NCBI RefSeq assembly: GCF_030272615.1 | Contig: NC_081415.1 | Location: forward strand, 191,422,270 to 191,486,269 | Source: Cryptomeria japonica | Lineage: Eukaryota > Streptophyta > Pinopsida > Cupressales > Cupressaceae | DNA length: 64,000 bases | Reading direction: 5' to 3' | In this document: positions 1 to 12,054 of the stretch, in pieces | Layout of the letters: every line of letters begins with the position of its first letter | How positions within the stretch are numbered: the first letter of the stretch is position 1 | The notes under the pieces: generated by a model | The model's database searches: none | The model's input: only the letters and a program-made list of their open reading frames with translations | Told to the model about the DNA's origin: nothing | Position numbers and translations under genes: made by a program

Positions 1-1124
1 GATTTAGCAATTAAGCAATTCAACTATAGTAAACATAACCACAAAAACATTCACCACTTGACACAATATTTTGACATGGAAACCCAAATGGGAAAAACCA
101 TGGTGGGGATGAATACCCATAAGTATTATGAACTCTTCTGAAGTTCTCCCTATTAGGAGCCAAGCATGTTAAAGCTTTACAATAAGTCTTGTTAAGAACA
201 TATCATGTTAGGGACCACCTGATTAAGGTGTTGACTATAATGCCCTATTAGAAGCAATAACCTGTAAGGAGTAAACTCAATAGAGGATTTGAAATCCAAG
301 ATAATTGATCATCTAGTTAGAGGATTTTAATAACCCTAAGCTTGTTAGAGCTTACCCAGTTAGGGGATTTGACTGTTGTAATTGCTAGAAAACAACAGGG
401 GTTTGTTGGTCTGTTTGAATAACACTACACTTGCTTGTTCAAATCTTTTTCATGCTCCTATCTTCCTTTACATAAACTGTAGATATATCATCTGGTTCGG
501 AAACCACACTCTCACTCTCAACTACAAATTACCAACTCTTCAACAAAATAATTCATCGACCTTATAAACAAAACAATAGGTCGGTAGCACATCACAAACC
601 TAATTCTCTCATAGATATTACAAACAAATCGGTTCAAGTATGATAGTTGGATTAAATAGCAATCATTGCACAACATTCAAGATAACCTTGACTACTCCTT
701 GATCACTGCTTCATCAAACACTATAACTCATCATGCGGTTTACATTACATGCAATGAACTTTCTCATTCCCAAGATAAATACCATTATCTCTACGCGCCA
801 AAAACCATTTGAAACTCTTGTCATACAACAGGCATACATGTCAAAATCATTACCGCTCATCATCAGATCATAAACCAATACAACCAATTCACCAAAATTC
901 ATCGGTTAGGGTTTATCATATCAATAGGTAGGGTTTACCGGTTCACCTCTCTATTTCATAAAAATACCAGTTTCCTCCACAAACTCACCTATCGGTTGCA
1001 GTTCCCCTCACTAGCTCTTCGTACCGATTATAAAACAACATTATAATAAGATCATTACCAGTTATAATTGACATCAATGACAATATAACATTTCATCAAT
1101 GTAATCTTCATGCAAATGCCAACA
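1..1124 (-). repeat. 3' LTR of copia A (partial)
   Basis: The stretch aligns along its length with 5936-6959, for example the GATTTAGCA start, the GGAAACCCAAATGGGAAAAACC block and the end ATGCCAACA. It ends in CA at 1124, followed by the complement of a polypurine tract. The repeat pair differs by scattered substitutions and small indels, such as an extra segment near 245-265, so the element is not recent. Confidence 0.92.
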
Positions 1125-1139
1125 ATCTCCCCCTTTCTC
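1125..1139 (-). other. Polypurine tract of copia A
   Basis: The plus strand reads ATCTCCCCCTTTCTC directly after the LTR end, which is GAGAAAGGGGGAGAT on the element strand. This is the expected primer for plus-strand DNA synthesis next to a 3' LTR. Confidence 0.85.
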
Positions 1140-1298
1140 ATTGATGGCAATACAAGTATTAATACCCTTGATTGCTATGATTGTGAATATGAATCTTGGT
1201 TTACATTTTACCATGTATTCACCTTATCTTCAACTAGTAACTAGCTATAGACCTTCTCTCTGTCAATCATACAATTCTTCTTCTTATAATCACATAGT

Positions 1299-1318
1299 TC
1301 TTCTCCCCCTTTGACAAC
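1299..1318 (-). other. Second purine tract upstream of the 3' LTR of copia A
   Basis: On the element strand this reads GTTGTCAAAGGGGGAGAAGA, about 160 bases before the real polypurine tract. Almost the same words occur at 37991-38010 in copia B at a similar distance from its LTR, and a weaker copy occurs at about 32555-32575 in copia C. Conservation between separate elements suggests a function in reverse transcription or packaging, but that is inference. Confidence 0.55.
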
Positions 1319-1539
1319 AATACCAAAGTGAAAGTAAAACATGCAATGTCAAACTTCATTGTTAAGCATCATCAACCTGCAACTTGATGCTCCCCCTGTG
1401 GAATAACTCCACTCTACACCAATCCTACTGTAAAATTATGCAAGTAGCTCCAGGATTTATGTAATCTACATCATGCTCAATTGACCTCATGAAGGGGTAC
1501 AAACCCTAGCTGACTTCTAATATACTCAAAATTAGTCAT

Positions 1540-3285
1540 TGGTAGAAACATGCTCCAATATCACATCTTTACTCTGCACTTTTTCCCTCAAGAAATGATA
1601 CTTCAATTCAATATGCTTGGTTCATGCATGCAAAACATGGTTCTTTGAAATATTTATGGCACTAGTATTGTCACATAAGATCTTTATCGGTTCTGAAATC
1701 TTCAACTTGAATCCTTCCAGAATGTGCCTCATCCAGATAGCCTGGGTACAATTCATATAAGCTACAACATACTCATCTTTAGCAATAGACTGTGATATAC
1801 AACTCTGCTTCTTGCTGCTCCATGAAACCAGTCTTCCTCCAAGAAAGAATGATCCACCGATTGTGCTTTTCCTATCATCAACATTACCTGCCTAGTCTGC
1901 ATCTATATATTCTTTCAAATCAAAGTTACCTGCATATGGATACCATAATCCATAGTCAATAGTACCTTTCAAATATATGAATATCCTCTTGGTTGCTATC
2001 AAATGTGTCTCCTTTGGATTCTTCTAAAATCTAGCAACTAGACCAATTGCATGAGCTATATCCGGTCTACTATGAACAACATAGTGCAATTTCCCAATCA
2101 TTTACTTGTACTCCTTTTCATCAATAGATGTGGCTACATCTTCTTTAGATAGTTTACATCCTATAACCATTGGTGTCCCAACTGGTTTCCAGTCACTCAT
2201 TCCAAATGTCTTCAATACCTCTTTCACATATTTAGACTGTGTGATGAAACTACCACTCTTCATTTGTTGTATTTGCAAGCCTATGAAAAAATTTATCTCT
2301 CCCCCTAGAGACATTTCAAACTCATTTTTCATCTCATTTGCAAAGTCATTGCTCATATCATCATTGCCTCCAAATATGATATCATCCATAAACACTTCAC
2401 TAACCAGTATCTTATCTCCTTCAGATTTAAGATATATGTTGTTGTCTTCACTAGTTCTCTGAAAACCTATCTTCATCAGGTGTAAATGAAGCCTCTCATA
2501 CCATTCTCTTAGTGCTTTCTTTAACCCATATAGTGCCTTGTGAAATTCACATACCATGTCCTTTTCATCAGTCAATGCATAACCATCTGGCTCCTCAATA
2601 TATACTTCTTCTAGTATCCCATTCAAAAATGTTGACTTCACATCCATCTGATATACTTTGAATCCCTTATATGTTGCAAAGGCAAGTAAAGTCCTGACAC
2701 CTTCCAATATAGAAACTGGTGCAAAAGTCTCACTATAGTCTTCTCCTTCTTCTTGTGGATAACCTTTGCAAACCAATCTAACTTCGTTTTGGACTACTAC
2801 ACCATCTTTATTCAGTTTCTTCTTGAATACCCACTTAGTACCTATCACATTTTTTTTACTGGTCTGGGTACTAAGGTCCATGTGTTGTTCTTCTCAGTTT
2901 GGTCAAGCTCCTCCTCCATAGCTTTGACCCAATGATCATCTCCAAATTTGTTTTTAGCCATTCTAGGCTCAATAGTGGAGATCATGAAAGAATTCTCTCT
3001 AATTCTTCTTCTGGTTAACACTCCAGCATCCTTATCTCCAATAATATAGTCAGGATTGTGATTGACTCTCACATACCTCAGAATAACATGATCATTATCT
3101 TTAGGTTCTTCTTCTTCATTATCATCATCTTCTTTTGAATCTACTTGTTTCAGTTGAACTGTTACAACAATATTCTCTTTACCAATTTTAGGTTTCACCG
3201 GTTCTGGTTCCAAAATGAAAATGCAAGGATCTTCATCCTTTTTCTCCAAACTGGTTTCCCTTGAGACTTCGGGATACTCATCCAC
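1540..3285 (-). pseudogene. Copia A reverse transcriptase and RNase H remnant
   Basis: This encodes the C-terminal half of a copia polyprotein. One frame from about 3285 covers the spacer ending in [11 protein letters not shown] frameshift in a T run near 2850 moves to the frame of 2102-2881, with GTKWVFKKKL, LVCKGYPQEEGEDY, YQMDVKSTFLNG, LYGLKKA and the catalytic FMDDIIFGG (usual YVDD or FVDD). RNase H follows at about 1550-1830: SIAKDEYVVAYMNCTQAIWM, then CDNTSAINISKN and a stop just before TKHIELKYHF. The protein would make element DNA from RNA and remove the RNA strand. Stops and a shift make it non-functional. Confidence 0.9.
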
Positions 3286-4525
3286 TCGAACATCAACACT
3301 CTCAATAATTCTTTGTGTCTGATTCTTATTACATTTGTAGGCCTTACTCTTGGTGGAGTAACCAAGAAAAATACCTTCATCACTTTTAGCCTCAAATTTG
3401 CTAACATAGTCACCTCTCTTAATAAAACATTTACTACCAAATATCTTAAAATAACTGATATTAGGTGATCTACCATACTAGTATTCATAAGGAGTCTTAT
3501 CCTTACCTCTCTTTACCAATATCTGGTTCATAGTGTAGATAGTTGTGCTAACAACTTCTCTCCAGAAAGTTTTTACTACACCTCCTTGTATCATCATCAT
3601 TCTAGCAATTTCAACAACTGACCAATTGTTCCTCTCTGCAATACCATTCTATTGTGGTGTCCTCAATGTAGAAAGCTATCATTTGATACCATTTTCTTCA
3701 CAATATCTAGTGAATTCCATAGAAGTGCATTCACCACCTTGATCAGTCCTCAAACACTTTATCTTCTTGCCACTTTCCTTTTCAGCTAAGGCCCTGAATG
3801 CCTTGAACTTACTAAATGCTTTTTTTTTTATCCTTCAAGAATGTGACCCACATCATTCTTGAGCAATCATCAGTGAAGATCATAAAATATCTATCACCTT
3901 GAATACTTTTGGTCCTTATTGGTCCATAGAGGTCTATATGAACCAAATCTAATAGATGTTTTGCTGAAAAAGATTTGCTCTAAGAAGTTGAGGATGTCAT
4001 ATTTCCCAACTGACATTCCTTACACAGAACATTAACCAGTTTGTCCAACTGAGGAAAACCTCTCACTACATTGGACTTACTCACTTTAACAATGTTATCA
4101 AAATTTATATTACAAAATCTTCTATGCCAAAGCCAACTATCATCTATTTTAGAAATTAAACAGCTGTTGAATTTAGGATTCAGGTAAAACAAGTTACCTT
4201 TAGTTTGCTTGCCAGTTGTAATTAGTTCACCTTTTCTCCCATAGATTTTGCACATTCCATTCTTAAACTCCCATGGATATCCTCTATCATTGAGTTGTGC
4301 AACACTCAAAAGATTGTGCTTTAATCCTTCAACCCAGTAGACATCATCTGCACTGCTCTTTCCATTAAGAGAAATAGTTCTCTTACCTTTTACCATGCAG
4401 GGTGAGTCATTACCAATTCTCACAATTCCTCCATCAAATTCTTTCAAGGAAATAAATTTGCTCCGGTCACCGGTCATGTGGTGTGAACAACCACTATCAA
4501 TAATCCAATCATCGGAGTCATCCAT
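3286..4525 (-). pseudogene. Copia A protease and integrase remnant
   Basis: The frame 3980-4525 starts with an intact copia protease active site, WIIDSGCSHHMTGD, followed by the pre-integrase zinc domain (LWHRRFCNINFDN and CKECQLG). The integrase core continues at 3300-3979 through several stops: GDRYFMIFTDD, a SDQGGE-like second acidic site, and RTPQ-stop-NGIAERN near 3640-3660, which carries the third acidic residue. The region would process the polyprotein and insert the element. The LGYSTKSKAYKC box ends the integrase near 3330. Damage is confined to point stops, so the domain order is still clear. Confidence 0.88.
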
Positions 4526-4543
4526 GCGAGAAACTAATGCCTT

Positions 4544-5547
4544 CTAATCAGATGTCTCTTCTTTAATGGCTACAAAAACAATGTCTTCATTAGCATCTCC
4601 CTCAGATTCCTCATCAGTACCACCATCAACTGTAATGAGACAATATCTTTTTCCTTTTCCCTTGTACTTATTAAACATCTCCCACTTGTGATCATTGGCA
4701 CCATTAGGAAAGTTAGCTACAATGTGTCCAATCTTGTTGTATGCAAAACATTTCAAAGGTAATTTACCTTTGTACTTACCAGTACCTTTGGGCAACCGCT
4801 TTTCCAACAATGCTTCAAGATCAACCAAACTATCTTCATCATCAAATTCTCTGCTGGAAATCTAGATTCATAGTTGTGACTGACATCTCTACTTTTCCTA
4901 ATAGATGGGTTAGAAATTGAAGCTCTAAATGCAGATTTTGATTTCTGCACACTACCAGCATAACCATTTAATTCAAAAGTAGTAAGCTTACCAATGATGG
5001 AGTCAAGGGTTACCTTAGTTTTGTCAATTGACTTTAGCTCCTGAATGGCTACAACTCGGATAGCATAGATTGGTAGAAGGGTTCTCAACACCTTGCTAAT
5101 CACTGTGGCATCTTCAACTTTACCACCAACACTCTTGATCTCACCAACTATCTCTTTAATTCTTTGACCATACTGTTATATATTCTCACCTTCAGCCATC
5201 CGCATGTCATCAAATTTTCCTCTTAGACTCTCTTCTTTGGCAATCTTCACATGGTCATCACCGCTATAGATCTCTTCAAGTTTATCCCATACCTCATATG
5301 CAATCTCTAGATGATGGAAATCTACATAATCTGCATCAGACAAATAACTGATAATAGCCTCCAGTGCTTGATTGTTTTCTTGTTTCTCTTTCTTCTGATC
5401 ATCAGTCATAATCCCACTAGGTGCAACATATTGAGTACCAACATGTTCCCAATATTGACTTCCTAGACTCTTGATATCAATTTTCATATTATTACTCCAT
5501 ATCTTATAGTTCTCTCTATTAAACTTTGAACCTTCCTTCTTCATCAT
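4544..5547 (-). pseudogene. Copia A gag remnant
   Basis: The frame begins MMKKEGSKFNRENYKIWSNN at 5547, the usual start of this gag family. It keeps the DADYVDFHHLEIAYEVWDKL region, then shifts at about 5175 and again near 4830. The nucleocapsid knuckle at about 4730-4755 reads CFAYNKIGHIVANF: the second and the last cysteines of the CX2CX4HX4C motif are lost. Gag would form the particle and bind RNA. With both shifts and a broken knuckle it cannot do so. Confidence 0.88.
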
Positions 5548-5603
5548 GTTCTACAAGATCTTTACGTCAAGTTGTTAGGCTTAGACCTTATAGAACCTGA
5601 AAT

Positions 5604-5615
5604 GCTCTGATACCA
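5604..5615 (-). other. Primer binding site of copia A
   Basis: The plus strand GCTCTGATACCA is TGGTATCAGAGC on the element strand, the standard complement of the 3' end of plant initiator methionine tRNA. It lies two bases inside the 5' LTR, as in most copia elements. Confidence 0.93.
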
Positions 5616-5617
5616 AT

Positions 5618-6959
5618 TGATGGTAAGATGAAAGAATAAGGATCCAGTCAACTACTGAGGAGGGGGGGGGGGTGAATCAATAGATACAAAACTGATATAA
5701 ACTTTCATCAATCTCAAAATCAACCTCTCAATGCAAAATATAAACTAACAAGTTTCAACACTGAACTTCAAATGCAATAATATTGACAAGTTAAACCGGT
5801 TGATTGTTATAATAGACTAACAGTAAAAAAATCTCTAAAACTCACAAACCATTTAACTGAATCATTCAAATACTTTACTAACATAAGTAAAACCTCATTT
5901 CAGATTGTTGTCGGTTAACATAATATATCAAAGTGGATTTAGCAGTTAAGCAATTCAACCATAGTAAACATAACCACAAAAACATTCACCACTTGACACA
6001 AATTTTGATGTGGAAACCCAAATGGGAAAAACCATGATGGGGATGAATACCCACAAGTATTTTGAACTCTTCTAAATTTTTCCCTATTAGGAGCCAAGCC
6101 TATTAAAGCTTTACAATAAGTCCTGTTAAGAACAGATCCTATTAGGGACCACCTGATTAAAGGATTGACTATAATACCCTATAAGGAGTAACCTCAGTAG
6201 AGGATTTGAAATCCAAGCTAATGGATTACCTAGTTAGAGGATTTGAATAACACTAAGCTTGTTAGAGCTTAATCGATTAGGGGATTTGACTATTGTAATT
6301 GTTAGAAAACAACAAGGGTTTGTTGATCTATTTGAATAGAACTACACTTACTTGTTCATATCCTTTTCATGCTCCTATCTGCCTTTACACAAACTATAGA
6401 TACAACATCTAGTTCACCAACCACACTCTCACTCTCAACTACAAATTGCCAACTCTTCAATAAAACAATTCATCAATCTTATAAACAAAACAATAGGTCA
6501 GTAACACATCACAAATAATTTGGTTCAATTATGACTGTTGGATTACATAATAATCACTACACATCATTCAAGATAACCTCGACCGCTCCTTGATCACCAC
6601 TTCATTGAACATTGTAACTCATCACGTGGTTTACATTACATGCAATGAACTTGCTCATTCCCAAGATAAAAATTGTTATCTCTACATGCCAAAAACCATT
6701 TTAAACTCTTTTCATACAACATGCATACATTTCATAATCATTACCGCTCATCATGAGATCATAAACCAATACAACCGATTCACCAAACTTTATCGGTTAG
6801 GGTTTACTAGTTCACCTCTTGATTTCATAGCAATACCGATTTCCTCCACAAACTCACCTACCAGTTGCAGTTCCCTTCACTAGCTCTTCCTACCAGTTAC
6901 AATTGACATCAATGACAACATAACATTTCATCAATGCAATCTTCATGCAAATGCCAACA
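5618..6959 (-). repeat. 5' LTR of copia A
   Basis: The LTR is 1342 bases, with TG at 5618 and CA at 6959. It carries a G tract (GGAGGGGGGGGGGTGAATCAA near 5660-5680) and the block GGAAACCCAAATGGGAAAAACC near 6013, both shared with other LTRs in this window. GTGCA (6960-6964) is the likely right copy of its target duplication; the left copy lies outside. Confidence 0.92.
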
Positions 6960-7443
6960 GTGCATACTTGGAAAGAGCACAAATATTTGTGGGTGCCAAC
7001 TCCCACCGTGTTTTTTTTCCCTATTTGGATTTCCATGTCAAAAACTTATGGTGTTCATGTGTGGAATGTTTTTCGTGTGATTTTCTTATTTATATTTTAT
7101 TTCTGAGAAACTGATTATGATGTTTTATCAAATGTTTATCAGAGGTTACTGGTATTGATAAGAAGTTGTTTGAGAAAGTTTTTGATCTTATTGATAAGGT
7201 TAATAAATTTGTAATTAATCAAGTTTATATGATTACTTTGGTGGTGAAAGTATTGGTAAATGATTTGATTAATGTGTTAAGAAAATCTGGTAAAGAGGTT
7301 ATTAGATCTAATTATACAAGTTGAGATACATATCTAAGATAAGCTGAAATAAGTTTGATTTTTAATTTTAATTGAATTGGTCCTAATATTGCTTCACCCC
7401 CCTCCCCCCTCTCAGTATTAACTAGATCCTCATAGGATTAACA
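6960..7443 (+). repeat. 5' LTR of copia B (right part only)
   Basis: This matches 39353-39814: both start GCATACTT, share AACTCCCACCGTG-type and GGTGTTCATGTGTGGAATG words, and end TAGGATTA(A/C)CA. The left part of this LTR is beyond the window, on the far side of copia A. It includes the C-rich tract at 7396-7412. Confidence 0.9.
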
Positions 7444-7445
7444 AT

Positions 7446-7457
7446 TAGTGTCAAAGC
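7446..7457 (+). other. Degenerate primer binding site of copia B
   Basis: TAGTGTCAAAGC stands where the standard TGGTATCAGAGC is expected, two bases after the LTR end, with three mismatches. The position rather than the exact match supports the call. Confidence 0.75.
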
Positions 7458-7518
7458 TTTAATCCTCTGTGTGTAGAAAGCCTAACCGCTTGAGGAAAAA
7501 GATTATGAGGAATTCAAG

Positions 7519-8540
7519 ATGATGAAGAAAGAGGGTCCCGAGTTCAACAAGGATAACTACAAGATCTAGAAGGACAGGATGAAGATCTACATTAAAGGTC
7601 TTGGTGTACAATATTGGAAGCAAGTTGAAATGACATATGTTTCTCCTAACACTACCCCCTTGACACCGAATGAACTCAAAGAACAACAAGATAACATGCA
7701 AGCCCTAGAAGCTATTGTAAGTACTTTATCTGATTCAGAATATTTGATGTTCAAGGATTGGAAATTGCAGGTGAGGTTTGGGAAAAGTTAGAGAGAATCT
7801 ATGGAGGAGATGAGAATGTTCAAAGAACTAAAGAGGAAAGTTTGATGACATGAGAATCCTTGAAGGAGAGAATATTGGACAGTATGGTCAAAGAATCAAA
7901 GAAGTTGTTGGTGGCATTAAGACTGTTGGAGGCAAAATAGAAGATGATACCATAGTAAGTAAAATTCTCTAAACTCTTCAACCTTAATATGCTATTAGAG
8001 TATTAGCAATCCAATAATTTAGATCTATTGCAAAGGATAAGGTAATTGTTGATTCATTGATTGGTAAGCTTACAACTTTTGAATTAAATAGTTTTGATAA
8101 TAGTGTGACAAAATCTACCGAATCTGCCTTTAAAGCTTTTGTTACTAGTTCATTTGCTAGAAAAGGAAAAAATATATATCAAAATCATGAGTGCGGAACA
8201 AGTTGTGGAAGGAACCAGGGAGATGAAGACAGTGAAGATCGAATGATGGAACTTGAAGCATTGTTAGCCAAGAGATTTCTAAGAGGCACTGGTAAGTATA
8301 GAGGAAAGCTACCTTTGAAGTGTTTCTCTTGTAATAAAATTGGTCATATTGCTGCTAACTACCCTAACACCAATAAGAAAGAAAATTTTAGAAGATTCAA
8401 AGGAAAGGGCAAGAAACACTGTTATGTTGTAGTAGATGAAAGTGTGACTGATGAGGAGTCGAAAGAAGAAGACGATAATGAAGAAATTGTGTTTGTAGCT
8501 GTGAAGGAGGAACTATTTGATATAAAGGCACTAGTATCTC
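7519..8540 (+). pseudogene. Copia B gag remnant
   Basis: It starts MMKKEGPEFNKDNYKI and is stopped at once by TAG at about 7567. It resumes in frame with KIYIKGLGVQYWKQVE, shifts near 7780, and continues from about 8057 as IGKLTTFELNSFDNSV. The RNA-binding knuckle near 8320-8365 reads CFSCNKIGHIAANYP, with tyrosine in place of the last cysteine. An acidic stretch (ESKEEDDNEEIVFVAVKEE) leads into protease. It is closely similar to gag of copia A, so A and B belong to neighbouring families. Confidence 0.9.
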
Positions 8541-9911
8541 ATATGGAGAATAGTGATGAGTGGATTATAGACAATGGCTTCTCACACCACATGACCGGAG
8601 ACAAAAGTAAGTTCATAACCCTTAATGAATTTCATGGAGGTGTTGTTATATTTGGAAACAACTCTCCTTGCATGGTGAAAGGTAAAGGTTATAACTCTCT
8701 AAATGGAAAGAGTAATGTTGATGATGTATGTTGGGTTGATGGTCTTATGCATAATATTTTAAGTGTTGGTCAACTCAATGATAAAGGTTATTTGCTTGAA
8801 TTTAAGAGTGGAGTCTAAAGAATTCTTGGAAGTAATGGTGAACTGATTGCTATCAGGAAGAAAACTAGAGGTAACTTATTCCATTTGAATAGTAATTTTA
8901 ATAATCTAATTAAGATAAGAAAGTCAAGTGTTGTAAGAGGATTACCACAACTTGTCAAACCAGATAGTGTGATATGCAAAGATTGTCAAATCGGTAAGAT
9001 GACCTCTATTTCTATCAAGAGAAAGAATGGTATTTTTGAGAATATTTTAGATTTGGTACATACTGATCTTTGTGGCCCTATGAGAAAAAAGAGTTATTAT
9101 GGTGATAGGTATTTCATGATCTTCACCGATGACTATTCTAAAATGATGTGAGTAACATTTCTAAGAGAGAAATCAGAAGCATTTAATAAATTTAAATCAT
9201 TTAAAGCTCTAGTTGAGAAGGAAACAAGTAAGAACTTGAAGTGTTTAAGATCAGACCGAGGTGGTGACTTCACATTTGATGAATTTGTTAAGTATTGTGA
9301 TGAACATGGTATAAAGAGATAGATGTCAGCTCCGAGGACACCACAACAAAATGGCATTGCAGAAAGAATGAACATAGCAATAGTTGAAGCTGCAAGAACT
9401 ATGTTATTACAAAGCAATGCATCCAAAATGTTTTGGAGAGAAGCAGTCACAACTGTTGTATACACTCTTAACCGGGTACTAGTAAAAAGAGGTAACAATA
9501 AGACACCCTATGATCTATGGTATGGAAAAAATCCTTGTGTTAGTTATTTTAGAATCTTTGAAAGTCAATGTTTTATCAAGAGAGATAACTACACTGAGAA
9601 GTTTGATGCAAAGTCTGATGAGAGAATTTTTCTTGGTTACTCTTCTAAGAGTAAAGCATATAAATGTTACAATAAGAGGACTAAGAAAATTATTGAAAGT
9701 GCTAATTTAAAATTTGATGATTTATCTAATAAAACTGAAGGTACAAGAAGATTTGAACCTAAAAAAGGATGATAATGAGGAAAAGTTTGTGATCATTGAA
9801 CCGAAATCAAAGAATAATGAACAACCAGCAAATGCAGAACTAGGTTCTCAATGGGTGAGCGATGATAGTGAAAATGAAGAATACGATGAAGAAGATGCAG
9901 AACCGACATAG
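8541..9911 (+). pseudogene. Copia B protease and integrase remnant
   Basis: The protease site reads WIIDNGFSHHMTGD, so the usual DSG is DNG; this change would affect activity. The pre-integrase domain is interrupted at 8816 (TAA). The integrase core has HTDLCGPM, FTDDYSKMM followed by TGA at 9149, SDRGGDF, a TAG at about 9320, then SAPRTPQQNGIAERMN, so all three acidic residues remain readable. The FLGYSSKSKAYKCYNKR box follows at about 9630. A shift near 9770 precedes the acidic spacer ENEEYDEEDAEPT that ends before the reverse transcriptase. Confidence 0.9.
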
Positions 9912-11566
9912 ACAATACCTAGATATGTCAGACTAAATCATTCACAAGAACAGATAATTGGTGATAAGAATGCAAGTGTGCAAACTAGGAGAAAGATCAA
10001 AGAGAATTCATGTTTGATATCTACAATTGAACCCAAGATAGTTAAGGAAGCACTAAAGGACAATGATTGGTTGAAGGCAATGAATGAAGAATTAGATCAA
10101 ATTGAGAAGAATTAGACATGGTCACTTGTTCCTAGACCAGAGGATAAAAATATAATTGGAACAAAATGGGTCTTTAGGAATAAATTGGATGAATAAGGAA
10201 GGATTGTAAGAAACAAGGCAAGGCTAGTCTGCAAAGGGTATGCTCAAGAGGAAGGTGAGGATTATGGTGAAACAATTAAACCTATTGCTAGATTGGAAGG
10301 TGTAATAATGCTATTGGCATTTGCGGCATATAAAGGATTCAAAGTCTACCAAATGGATGTCAAGTCAGCCTTTTTAAATGGGATTCTAGAAAAAGAAGTA
10401 TACATTGAACAACCTGATGGATTTTCTTTGACCGATGATAAAGACATGGTGTGTAAATTGCACAAATATTTGTATGGTATTAAGTAGACACCAAGAGCAT
10501 GGTATGAGAGATTACATGTGCATTTGATCAAGATTGGATTCCAACATACAAGTGAGGAAAACAATATTTATTTGAAGACCGATGGAGACAAGATGCTGAT
10601 AGCACAAGTGCTTGTTGATGATATAATTTTTGGTGGCAATGATGATATGTGTATGGAATTTGTTGATATAATGAAAAAATAATTTGAAATGTCTTTAATC
10701 AATGAAATTAAGTTCTTTATTGGCTTACAGGTCCAACAACTAGATGGTGGTATCTTTATTTGTCAGACCAAGTATATCAAAGAAGTGTTGAAGACTTTCG
10801 GCATGAAGACTACAAACCGATAGGTACACCAATGGTGGTGACTGGTTGCAAGTTGTCAAAAGAAGATGATTCCCCTACTGTTAGTGAAAAAGAGTATAGA
10901 TCTATGATTGGCAGGCTACATTATGTTGTCTATAGTAGATCAGATATTTCTCATGCTATTAGATTAGTTACAAGATTTCAAAAAGAGCCTAAAGAAAGTC
11001 ACATGGTGGTTGTGAAGATAATTTTTTGGTATCTCAAAGGCACAATAGACTATGGTTTATGGTATCCCTATAAAGGTGATTTTACTTTGAATGTCTTTAC
11101 TGATGTTGATTGGGCAGGTAATGTTGATGATTGGAAAAGCACAATTGGTGGAGCTTTTCTACATGGAGGAAGATTAGCGGCATGGACAAACAAGAAACAA
11201 ACTTGTGTTCCTCAATCTACAGCTAAAGCTGAGTATCTTGTTGCATCCACGAATTGCACGTAGGAAATATGGATGAGCCATGTTCTAGAAGGATTCAAGA
11301 TAGATATGTCAAAACCAGTGACTATCTATTGTGATAATACAAGTGCAATCAATATTTCTAAAAATCCTGTGTTACATGCTAGAACTAAGAACATTGAATT
11401 GAAGTATCATTTCATAAGGGAAAGAGTTCAAGATAAGGAAGTGAAGATGGAATATGTGAAGAGTATAGATTAGTTGGCTAATATCTTTACTAAACCCTTA
11501 CCGAAGGCTACTTTTGAGTTTCTTAGAGGTAAACTAGGGGTTAGACCTCTACACCGAAAGAACTAG
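9912..11566 (+). pseudogene. Copia B reverse transcriptase and RNase H remnant
   Basis: The spacer (RYVRLNHSQEQIIGDKNASV) leads into TWSLVPRPEDKNIIGTKWVF with a TAG just before it. The palm keeps [20 protein letters not shown] and LVDDIIFGGNDD, with stops near 10486 and 10680. A shift near 10790 precedes RNase H: FTDVDWAGNVDDWKST, QSTAKAEYLVAS, CDNTSAINISKN, and IFTKPLPKATFEFLRGKLGV to the natural stop at 11564-11566. This is a complete copia C-terminus in order, but with at least five in-frame stops. Confidence 0.9.
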
Positions 11567-11755
11567 AAAGATGGAGATCCATCAATCCTATGGATTTCAT
11601 GTTTATTTTACACTAAGGATTGTTGAAGGTACAGGCTACTCCTTTGGGGAGAAAGTATGATAGAAAATTCTAATTTAATGCTTTGTTATAATTTTTTGAT
11701 TTATGTAGCAGAGATGGTGAAAGAGTCATCAACAGAATTAATGACAAGTGATGCA
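11567..11755 (+). other. 3' untranslated part of copia B, left piece
   Basis: This non-coding piece follows the polyprotein stop. It continues at 37979 on the other side of copia C. No separate feature is visible in it. Confidence 0.7.
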
Positions 11756-11760
11756 TTTAC
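11756..11760. other. Target duplication TTTAC, left copy (copia C)
   Basis: TTTAC immediately precedes the left LTR of copia C and recurs exactly at 37974-37978 after its right LTR. Five bases is the normal duplication for copia integrases. Confidence 0.9.
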
Positions 11761-11935
11761 TATTAGGTCGCAAAGACAACTGAGAGGGGGGGGGGGTGAA
11801 TCAGTTGTCTAATAAATTCAAACCAAAAACAACTTAACCAACTTAATGCTTGATACTGGTAAACCAGTCTAATATGCTAGTAGACAGTTTTAATAGTTAA
11901 TTGTAATACCGATAATTATTAATGCATGAAACAAA
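11761..11935 (-). repeat. 3' LTR of copia C, left piece before CACTA D
   Basis: It aligns with 36916-37090: AGGTC(G/T)CAAAGACAACTGAGAGG, a long G tract, GTGAATCAGTTGTC, and CTTGATAC. The first bases are TATTAGG where the sister LTR has TGGTAGG, so the terminal TG has mutated to TA. Confidence 0.93.
11933..11935. other. Target duplication AAA, left copy (CACTA D)
   Basis: AAA precedes the CACTA terminus and is repeated at 31493-31495. The sister LTR at about 37084-37096 reads GAAACAAAAAGAC with a single AAA at this point, which confirms a 3-bp duplication, the size made by CACTA transposases. Confidence 0.9.
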
Positions 11936-11963
11936 CACTAATACATTTGGGGTCAAATTCCGA
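11936..11963 (+). repeat. Left terminal inverted repeat of CACTA D
   Basis: CACTAATACATTTGGGGTCA, continuing into AATTCCGA, is the imperfect inverse of 31465-31492. CACTA is the family signature recognised by the transposase. Confidence 0.92.
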
Positions 11964-12054
11964 CAGAGATTTCCGACGGACAAGGAGCATTGTGTGAAAT
12001 TTTGATTTTTTTTTTTTTTAAATGCCCATGTTCGTCGGAATTCCGATGACCTCG
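11945..12054. repeat. Subterminal inverted repeat, left end of CACTA D
   Basis: TCCGACGGACAAGGAGCATT near 11970 is the imperfect inverse of AATGCCCATGTTCGTCGGA near 12022, separated by a T run. Repeats of the CCGACGG/TTCCGA word just inside the ends are typical of CACTA subterminal binding regions. Confidence 0.7.

Larger units (their letters stand above)
1..6959 (-). mobile_element. Copia element A, truncated by the window edge
   Basis: This is a Ty1/copia LTR retrotransposon read on the minus strand. Order in its own direction: 5' LTR (5618-6959), primer binding site (5604-5615), gag, protease, integrase, reverse transcriptase, RNase H, polypurine tract (1125-1139), 3' LTR (1-1124, cut by the window edge). 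Integrase before reverse transcriptase is the copia order. Window base 1 corresponds to about base 5936 in the other LTR, so roughly 320 bases of the 3' LTR lie outside. The coding part is broken by frameshifts and stops. The element sits inside the 5' LTR of copia element B, whose sequence resumes at 6960. Confidence 0.93.

Noticed and set aside
2106-2462. Plus-strand open frame across the copia A reverse transcriptase
   Set aside because: It is the antisense shadow of the minus-strand polymerase frame. The same applies to 36182-36577, 51779-52069 and 50628-50867.
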